From the NCBI GenBank assembly GCA_963715045.1, contig CAVQRC010000025.1, forward strand, positions 1 through 64,000: a stretch of DNA of 64,000 bases, written 5' to 3'. The DNA comes from CAVQRC01 sp963715045. GTDB lineage: Bacteria > Planctomycetota > Planctomycetia > Pirellulales > Lacipirellulaceae. The notes under the pieces were generated by a model. That model was not told the DNA's origin. It searched no databases and saw nothing but the letters and a program-made list of their open reading frames with translations. Of this stretch, positions 57,084 through 64,000 are shown one piece after another. The position numbers were made by a program, and so were the translations under genes. Positions within the stretch are counted from its first letter, which is position 1. Each line of letters starts with the position of its first letter.

Positions 57084-57767
57084 ATGACCTGTTCGCATGC
57101 TGTTGTGATCCGTGCCCTCGTGGGAATCTCGACGGTCGTTCTTGCCACCGGTTGTGGTGGCAGTGGTTCGCCTGCGAGTTCACGCCCCTGCGGCGCGCTC
57201 GGCAACGAAGGACGTCAGTCCGACCACCGCGGAACCAGTCCAGAAAGAGTCGTGGTCGGGCGGCACAAGCCGATCGTTTCAGCTCGACGCGTCAGTCGGA
57301 GAAGGTCCCGAATACGTGTTGCAGCAACTCGATCCACTCAAAATCGATGTGCTCGAAACGCCGCAGTCGGAGTTGGCCGCGATTGCGGTCGTGGGTTTTG
57401 CCGATCAGGATGCGTCCCGCGTAGTGCTGAAGACCGCGAGCGGAACGCGAGCCTACAAGGTTGGCGAACACGTCGAGGGCTTCGAGATCACGGGGATCGA
57501 GGGCTCGTCGGTTTCGCTGACTCAAGACGAGGTCGCTTATGTTTGGATCTTTCGAACAAGCACCAGGCCGCAGGCCGAGTCGACTCGCTCGCTTTCCCGG
57601 GCCTCGGTGTCGGCGACGACCTGTCGATCGACGCACCGTTGCCGATGATGGTCGAAGACCAGCTCAATCAACTCAGCCACCCCGGGCTCGTCGTCCCTGA
57701 CGAACATGATCCGTTCTTCAACCCGGACGAACTGCTCGACGACAACCGCCCTGACGGCGGCAACTGA
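57084..57767 (+). CDS. Second PilP/GspC-like lipoprotein, two compensating frameshifts
   Basis: About 227 residues. A lipoprotein signal (VVIRALVGISTVVLATGC) is in one frame; an extra C in CCCC near 57190 moves the reading into the next frame (RSATKDVSPTTAEPVQKE, then LQQLDPLKIDVLETPQSEL and SRVVLKTASGTRAYKVGEHV). A missing base near 57585 returns it to the first frame for the tail (LGVGDDLSIDAPLPMM, then NPDELLDDNRPDGGN). The middle beta domain, ending GIEGSSVSLTQDEVAYVWIF, is the PilP/HR type, a paralogue of the protein at 28873. It is divergent from the response-regulator/gspE operon. Confidence 0.68.
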   Translation: MTCSHAVVIRALVGISTVVLATGCGGSGSPASSRPCGALGNEGRQSDHRGTSPERVVVGRHKPIVSARRVSRRRSRIRVAATRSTQNRCARNAAVGVGRDCGRGFCRSGCVPRSAEDRERNASLQGWRTRRGLRDHGDRGLVGFADSRRGRLCLDLSNKHQAAGRVDSLAFPGLGVGDDLSIDAPLPMMVEDQLNQLSHPGLVVPDEHDPFFNPDELLDDNRPDGGN

Positions 57768-57845
57768 TCCCACGCCCGCACAACTTCCGTCCATGGTCGT
57801 GCCCACACGACGGGCATACGCCGGGGCAGAGACTGGAAGAGAACC

Positions 57846-60800
57846 ATGTGCCTCGACTCGAAGATTCGCCTCCGCTTTCTCGCGGTGGCGTTGCTATCCG
57901 CAATGGGTCCTGCCCCCAGGGCCGCTGCCGACGCCCACTCGTCGCTCGTCCTCTCGCTGAACCCGGTCGCGTATTGGCGGATGGACGAAACCGGTGGGGT
58001 CGCTGCCATCGACGCCATCCGGGGCTTCACCGCCGCCTACGATCACACACCCGCCTTCGGCCAACCGGGCGGCGTCGAAGGCAGTCCCAATCCGGCCACC
58101 CGCATCACGGCCAATAACTGGGCCCGCGGACCGGTCGACGGTCGCCTGAATCCGGCCTCGGCGTTCACGATCTCCCTGCTCGCCAAAGTCGATGTCCAGG
58201 ACAATCGCTGGAAGACGGCCGTCAGCACGCTTCACAACCCGGGCGGTGGAGTCAATCGCGCCGGCTTCTGGATCGCGCGTCACCCGAACCGACGCTGGTA
58301 TTTTTACACCGGTGCCGACCGTCGCTATCGGGCCATCTCCGGTGGCTACAACGTCGTCGGTCGCTGGGACCACGTTGCCGTCACATGGCAAGCCGACGGC
58401 GGCACCGACGCGAACGGCGTCCCGACCGGAGCGATGAAGCTCTACGTCAACGGGGCACTCGTCGCCCAATCAACTACCGGGGCCTACCTTGCCAACGCGG
58501 CCAATCCGTTCGACATCGGAGTCGCAGCGCATCGCCCTTCGATGCAGCCGCGTACCAATACCGACTTCAGCGGCGACCTCGACGAGATCGCCTTGTTCGA
58601 CAAACGGCTCAGTGATGCCGAGGTTCGCGAACTTGCCAAGAGTGCTCTCGGAACGACTGGCACCACCTACTACGTTCGCCGCAAGGGTCGCGACACGAAC
58701 GATGGACTTACGCCCGCGACGGCTTTCGAATCGTTCACGGTTGCCGCGCAGCACTGCCGGGCGGGCGACACGGTCTACGTCGGAGCTGGAAAGTACGAAG
58801 TGGATCGTAGTTTCCGCAACTGGTCCACCGGCTTCGATACGGCACCGATCCGGTACATCGGCGACACGACCGGAGCCCGCACCGGTGACAAAGGGCGAAT
58901 CGTCATCAGCGCGAAAAAGAACAAGGGTAAGCCCGCCTACTATCCGTTTTATGCCTACGACGTCTCCGATCTGCACTTCTCGGGACTCGAATTCGAGGAC
59001 GGCGTGGCGGGCCTGTGGTTTCGCAACTGCGACAGAATCGTCATCGACTCGTGCGAGTTCTCGAAGTGCCGCTACGGATACCGTCACGACGGCGGATCCG
59101 TCGCGCTCAGCAATTGTCATATCCACGACAATCTCGACCATGGAATGCTGAACTATCGCTCTCAGGTCGTCGTCAACGACACGCTTATCGAAAAGCACCG
59201 TCGCTACGGGTTCTACCTGTACGACAATCCAGATCCAAACAATCCGGTCGGCGCCACCGCCACGCTCAACCGCGTAGTGCTTCGCAACATGCAGAACTAT
59301 GCGGTCGTCGTCCATCGCAGCGAATTCGTGGCCACCGATTGCACGCTCGAGAAGAATCGTCGCGGGTTCTATCTGAACGACGATTTCTCGGAGGGTAACG
59401 CCAACGCCACGGCAGTGATCACGGGCCTGACGGCGACCCAAATGGATAGCTATTGCCTCGCATCGAACGGCTACGACGTGACGCTCGACACGGCAACGCT
59501 CGACAGCAACACGCGGGCGCTCTATTTCGTCGATCGGCGCAAGGCCTGGGAAGGCCGCCCCATCGTCCAGGTCTCGAACGTCGCAATTACCAATACCGGC
59601 TGGTACGCCGCGTACGCTGCCCGCGTGAATCTCACGCTCACCGATTCGCAGCTCGCCGACAACTCGGGAGGAATCTACCTGGTTGAAGACGCCACGCCGC
59701 AGGGGACCGGCGCGACGGCCCTGATCGATCGCGTCTCGATCCGGCGTTCGTCACGATGGTGGGGGATCGTCAACTACCGCTACGATCTCGACCTGCGGAA
59801 TTCGCTCGTCGCAGACAACGCACGCGGAATCTACGTTCGCCAGATGGATGCCGGTTCTCAGGCCTGGCATGTGACGTCGGTCAATAACGCGGCCCACGGC
59901 TTTTACCAGTATCAGGGCGAATGCGACGTCTACAACTGCCTCATCACCGGCACCGCGTCGGGCTACGGCCTGGGAAATGTCGGAGGGCGGATGAACAACG
60001 ATTACAACCTCGTGGCGGGTAACAACCGCAATTACGTTTCGGTGACACCTGGCGCGCACGCCGTGTACGGCCTGCCGTATTTCACCGGTGATGAAGACTA
60101 TCACCTGGTCGATTCGTCGCCCGGCGTCAACGCGGGTACCGACCCGGGCACTCGGGCTCCGTACGATCTCGAGAAACAACCCCGCGGCAAGAGCGGCGGC
60201 TGGACCCTTGGCTGCTACGCGAGCACCGTTGCGGGCTGGGCGTATGACAATCTCGTACACGCTTACTCGTCGAACAACCCGGTGTCGTGGTGGCGGCTTG
60301 GTGAACGGGTGGGAGAAACCATCGCCGTCGACTCGGTGGGCGGTAACCATGGCACCTACGTGGGCCCGGTCGGCCGCGCCCAGGTGAGTCCCGTCTCGGA
60401 AGATGGGGCGGCCCGCTTCAGCAGCGTCAACGAATATGTGCTGGTCCCTCACTCCGATGCGTACCTGCTGGATCAAGGTACCCTGCTGATGTGGTACCGG
60501 GCCGACGAGGCCAGCGACAGCTGGGCCGGCGTGTTCAGCAAGGACGGGCCCGGGTTCGGCACCGGCGGGCAGACCAGCGTGTTTGCCTACAAACCGCTCA
60601 ACGCCGCGCCCTACGTGTTTCACCAGACGGTGGACCGCTACCTCACGCTGACCTCGAGTGAACCCGGCACGTTCGGCGAATGGACGTTCCTCGCATACAG
60701 CTTCGGTCCCAACGGCGCGACGCTGCTGGTCAACGGGGAACTCGTGAGGCGTTACGCCAGCAATCCCGAAGGCTGGGGTACAAGTTCAGGAGGTGCCGGA

Positions 60801-61794
60801 AATTTCGAGCCGATCTTCATCGGCGGTACATCGTGGCTGCGACAAGGCACGCCGGATCCACTCTGGAAGTTTTCCGGATGGATCGACGAAGTGGCGATCT
60901 TCGATCGTCAACTGGCTCCCGAGGAAGTCGCCAGGATCTACGCGGCGTCCCGCAATCCGAAGGAGAATCCCACCGAGATGCAGATCCCACCGCTGTGGGC
61001 GGTCACCGGCAATGACGGGCGGCTCGTTCGCATCGACGATTACACGGCCCTGGGAAGCACGACCACCGACTTCGGCCAGATTCATTACAAGGACGGCGGG
61101 GCGACCGTGCCCATCGGAGCTGGCCTGCGTTCACTTGCCATCACGAGCAGTTCGCGGGCGTACCTCCTCTGCCAGCAGTCACTCGGCAGCCATCCGCAGC
61201 CGGTACTGATGCGACTGAATCTCCAGGACGTGCAAGCGGGCGAAGTTCCGGTCGCCGTACCGATGGCAACCCTCGGTGTCATCGGCGGCGTCAACGCGAT
61301 CGCGTACGACGCATCGAGCAATGCGTTTTACGCCCTCGGCGTGCGACGGTCATCTCTACACGTTCAATCCGGTCGACGGCACGATCGTCACCGACTTCGG
61401 TCCGATTTCCAATGCGACGCTCGGCCACACGGTCCAGAATGGCCGGAGCCTGTTCTTCGATCATTTCGGCGCACTCTATGTGCTCGACGAATTCGATCGC
61501 CACGTGTACCAGGTCGACAAGCAGTCCGGGCGGATCAGGGGCCTCGTGGACGGCAGCCACGGCGGCGGACTTGAAGCGGCTTCATACGATCATCTCACGG
61601 GTCGGGTCGTGACTTCGAACATTGCCAACGACACGCTTCGCGAGCTGACATTCGAGAATGGCAACAACGGCTCGCTGGCTACGTTTGCCGCGGGCGGGCT
61701 TTCGAATGTCAGGGGCTTGAGTTTCGTCCCCAACGAGGGACGCAGCAACAATTCCGGCGGCTGGCGATTCACCGAATGGCGTGAAGTTCGGTAG
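57846..61794 (+). CDS. LamG/beta-helix/LamG surface protein, one frameshift
   Basis: About 1,315 residues after one extra G near 61340 is removed; uncorrected it ends at 61574. Signal peptide: FLAVALLSAMGPAPRAAA. Domains in order: LamG (VAYWRMDETGGVAAIDAIRG, then DEIALFDKRLSDAEVREL) near residues 35-275; a right-handed parallel beta-helix of the DUF1565/right-handed type (VRRKGRDTNDGLTPATAFES, then many short strands) to about 790; a second LamG (VSWWRLGERVGETIAVDSVG, WIDEVAIFDRQLAPEEVARI); and an end region like a beta-propeller (LYTFNPVDGTIVTDFGPISN). No transmembrane helix or sorting tail. A carbohydrate-binding or polysaccharide-cleaving surface role is likely; the catalytic site is not identified. 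Confidence 0.85.
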
Positions 61795-61932
61795 AGGTTT
61801 GGGCGCGGGCGATGGTTGCGGTCGCAGCTGCCAGCGCGTCCCCCGGCTGGGCCTCCGGCAACTGATCGGGGTTTTTGTCCGGATTTTTTGTTCCTTCGAA
61901 CCAGTCACACGGAGGATACGCGGCACGTTGAT

Positions 61933-62332
61933 CAGCTGCGAAGCAGCGGCAGCATTTAGCCGTGGGCGAGCGATGACGAGCCTCTGGCGAGGCTTCGCGC
62001 AGCCCACGGTTGTCTGCGGCGCAGCACGAACCCCGGCGGCGGCACGGCGGCACGCGTTTCGCAGGCCAAGGCAGAAGATTCACGTGTCGTAGCAGCATCG
62101 TTCGCTTCGCGAACGATCGAACAGCATCACTGAGAGAGAATCAGTCGGTCGGCGAAGCCGACCACTTTCACCTGCCCGAAGGAGCCTCCGACGAGTCGTC
62201 GCCTGCCTGGCCGACGATGGTTCGCGGCGCGGGGGCGTTCTGGGCGAGCGCGGCAACCGTGGGCTCCGCTTCAACTCGCCAGAGGCTCGTCACGCTCGCC
62301 CACGGCTAGTTGCTGCCGCTGCTTCGCAGCTG
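61933..62332. repeat. Long interrupted inverted repeat, arms about 82 bp
   Basis: The left arm (61933 to about 62017) begins CAGCTGCGAAGCAGCGGCAG; the right arm (62251-62332) is its near-perfect reverse complement (ends CTGCCGCTGCTTCGCAGCTG). Shared blocks include GCCGTGGGCGAGCG and GACGAGCCTCTGGCGA. The middle 230 bases hold two more hairpins. No open frame or transposase. It could be a miniature mobile element or a structured RNA. Confidence 0.8.
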
Positions 62333-62459
62333 TTCGCCTCGCCGCGATTTCTCAGCGTGCTCAGCGCTCTGCGCGACCTATCGAGCGTCCCCAGGCATCG
62401 TCGCCCCTGAGGGACGTCTCGACCAAGGCAACGACGCCCGAAAACCTTCGTTAAATCAA

Positions 62460-62485
62460 CAGACCCCCAGGCTCGCGGGGGTCTG
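62460..62485. terminator. Hairpin, terminator-like
   Basis: Stem CAGACCCCC / GGGGGTCTG around the loop AGGCTCGC. It is related in sequence to the AAAGACCCC hairpin at 47955. It lies in the long intergenic region, 410 bases before the methyltransferase start, so what it would terminate is unclear. Confidence 0.4.
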
Positions 62486-62897
62486 GTTGCGGTCCAAGAC
62501 GTACCCAAGATGCGATCAAGCGGAACCGTTTGAATCGACGCCGCAATCGCAAAACGCCCGCCAATGACTCGTATTTTCGGGGGCCCAGCCCTCGGCTCTG
62601 CCGGGGGACGCGGCGGAATCACCAATCCGCGGCCGCGACACGCGGGTCGGGAAACGTGCTGGCCCACGTAGGATTGTCGTGCTGGCACAAACGCCGTGAG
62701 CTTCGACGGTCGTCGATAGAGAGCGTAAACGATGCGGGAGCGAACAAGTGTCGCCCCCCATCGGGTTGTTAGCACCGCCGGAGCCGGATAAACTCGGCCC
62801 TGAGCGTTATCGTCCTCTTTCGTCGCCCTCGGCCGCTCCGGCACCAATCGCCACGATCCGGAGCACTTCGTGGCGATCCTCTTTCCACACTCAATGG

Positions 62898-63785
62898 ATG
62901 CCCACCCTGGAATCAGAATTCGCAGCGTTGAAAGACCTTAGGGAAGCATTGATCGAATGCCCTCAACTCGGCGGCCTGTCCGATGAGCGATTCGATCAGA
63001 CGCACGAATTGTTTGAACGGTCGAGCGACCAGCAAGGGCAGATCCTCAGCTGGCTCAAGAAGCGTGTCGCTGCGCTCGACGCTAGCGTCGACCCGTTGAG
63101 AATCCTCAGTGTCGGTTGCGGCAGTGGGATCCTGGACAATCCGCTGATCACAACTCTTGCTGGCCGATCGCAACGTGTGGTCTACACGGGAGTAGATCCC
63201 AACGCGGTCGCCTGCCGACGCTTTCGGGAGGATTTCAACGCGATTGGGATCGCCAACGTGAAGCTGGAACTTCGCGAGGGGACCATCGAAACGACTCATT
63301 TTCCCGATCGTTTCGACCTGATTCACGCCGTGCATTGTCTGTACTATTTCTCTGACCCGGCCGCCAGCGTGAGTCGGCTCCTGAAGTTGCTCAAACCGGG
63401 CGGCCAACTGGTCGTCATTCAGGCTCCCAAGGCAGAATTGAACCAGCTTGCGGACTGCTTCTGGACCCAGGCCACGGACTCGCCGATCTGGTACAGCGAC
63501 CGCCTGGAACGACATCTCGCGGAGCATGAGCTGCAATTCTCCAGGCACCGGATCGATGGCTGGGTCGACGTCACCCGCTGCTTCAAGGCTGGATGTCCTC
63601 GCGGCGAGATGCTGCTCGACTTCATCACGCAAACCGATTGCAGCCGACTCGACGACGGCTGCGTCGAACTTTGCCTGGACTACCTCCAGACGGTCAGCCG
63701 CTCGGAAGGTGACCGCGATTTGGTGGCACATCCGGTCGATGTGCTCGAGATCTCCGCCCCGCCGCACGTGCCAGTCCACTGCTAG
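62898..63785 (+). CDS. SAM-dependent methyltransferase, histamine-N-methyltransferase-like
   Basis: About 295 residues from the ATG at 62898; a longer frame from 62748 adds low-complexity sequence. Class I SAM fold: motif I LRILSVGCGSGILDNPLI (its first Gly ligand region), acidic residue after strand 2 in YTGVDPNAVAC, then FDLIHAVHCLYYFSDPAASV and LLKPGGQLVVIQAP. The C-terminal third, ending in RCFKAGCPRGEMLLDFITQT, resembles the part of animal histamine N-methyltransferase that has DCF...GDLLWDFLTET, as does the spacing of motifs. I take this as an HNMT-like enzyme; the acceptor is unknown. No operon partner visible. Confidence 0.75.
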   Translation: MPTLESEFAALKDLREALIECPQLGGLSDERFDQTHELFERSSDQQGQILSWLKKRVAALDASVDPLRILSVGCGSGILDNPLITTLAGRSQRVVYTGVDPNAVACRRFREDFNAIGIANVKLELREGTIETTHFPDRFDLIHAVHCLYYFSDPAASVSRLLKLLKPGGQLVVIQAPKAELNQLADCFWTQATDSPIWYSDRLERHLAEHELQFSRHRIDGWVDVTRCFKAGCPRGEMLLDFITQTDCSRLDDGCVELCLDYLQTVSRSEGDRDLVAHPVDVLEISAPPHVPVHC

Positions 63786-63827
63786 ACCGGCTCCAACCAG
63801 TGCCGCGTTGGCGAAACGGACAACGCC

Positions 63828-64000
63828 TTACGGCTGCCGCCACTGGCTGGCCTGAGTTCCCAGATCACCGAAAAAAATCAGCCACACCTGCTGAGGAAAT
63901 CTCCACAGGCTGGCTGGCTCATCCATGCACTCGCGGAGATAGCTACCGAGTTGCTCGTGCTCCAGCATGGCGTTCAGCGACAGCGTGTCGTCGAACAGAC
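63828..64000 (-). CDS. C-terminal end of an unidentified gene
   Basis: An open frame enters from the right edge and ends with TAA at 63828-63830; it encodes about 57 residues (LFDDTLSLNAMLEHEQLGSY, LRECMDEPASLWRFPQQVWL, IFFGDLGTQASQWRQP). The codon use resembles nearby genes. It converges on the methyltransferase gene. Too little is present to name it. Confidence 0.5.
   Translation of the reverse strand, partial: LFDDTLSLNAMLEHEQLGSYLRECMDEPASLWRFPQQVWLIFFGDLGTQASQWRQP

Larger units (their letters stand above)
61795..62897. other. Long intergenic region
   Basis: About 1.1 kb without a supported gene. It contains a long inverted repeat (61933-62332, listed apart), a hairpin at 62460-62485, and hairpins ATCGTTCGC-TTC-GCGAACGAT at 62097-62117 and GGTCGGC-GAA-GCCGACC at 62147-62163. 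Small frames here lack ribosome sites and codon bias like that of neighbours. Confidence 0.55.

Overview
The window is high-GC bacterial DNA that looks planctomycetal. Lineage markers are a sigma-factor/Ser-Thr-kinase pair with WD40 repeats, a DUF1080 protein, a PEP-CTERM protein with dockerin-like calcium repeats, a giant adhesin with an LEPR-XLL N-terminus, LamG/beta-helix surface proteins, and many secreted proteins of unknown family. Intergenic spaces are rich in small inverted repeats. No transposase, integrase, CRISPR array, rRNA or convincing tRNA was seen.

Layout. 1-1.69 kb: minus-strand fragment of a cell-division cluster (rsmH end, ftsL, start of ftsI), full of frameshifts and abutting, at about 1690, the end of a sugar ABC permease; this looks like a chimeric or low-quality end. 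1.69-3.2 kb: sugar ABC permease end and MsmX/UgpC-type ATPase. 3.4-12.4 kb: secreted and membrane proteins of unknown role, a DUF1080 protein, a CbiX-like chelatase, a DUF309 protein, a 0.9-kb-residue secreted protein and a zincin-like peptidase. 12.1-17.5 kb: coupled ABC-2 exporter operon. 17.56-19.2 kb: fifteen 90/91-bp tandem repeats, a palindromic element and an 11-bp repeat. 19.2-28.8 kb: PEP-CTERM protein, sigma factor plus WD40 kinase, an orphan PTS EIIC, and a glycoside-hydrolase-like protein.

28.9-57.8 kb is the most notable part: an apparent secretion and adhesion island. A type II secretion/type IV pilus-like set (gspG-H-I-J-K, a PilM-PilN fusion, PilO, secretin, PilP-like lipoprotein) lies directly downstream of a roughly 2,400-residue LEPR-XLL/RTX/cadherin/beta-repeat adhesin. 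The rest of the machine (GspE, GspF, a second GspG, a response regulator, a second PilP-like lipoprotein) lies 16 kb away. Between the halves are a HlyD adaptor, a TolC-like outer-membrane lipoprotein, an M50-peptidase/HlyD fusion, a GAF/HlyD fusion and a PilZ protein with an intact c-di-GMP motif. I infer a c-di-GMP-tuned export system for the adhesin. No dedicated ABC ATPase is present. A 5 x 267-bp repeat array splits the pseudopilin operon.

57.8-64 kb: a LamG/beta-helix/LamG surface protein, a 1.1-kb non-coding stretch with long inverted repeats, a histamine-N-methyltransferase-like enzyme, and the end of an unidentified gene.

Many genes carry single-base frameshifts, often one extra G or C in a short homopolymer. 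Most are therefore described as one reconstructed gene and may be intact in the living genome.
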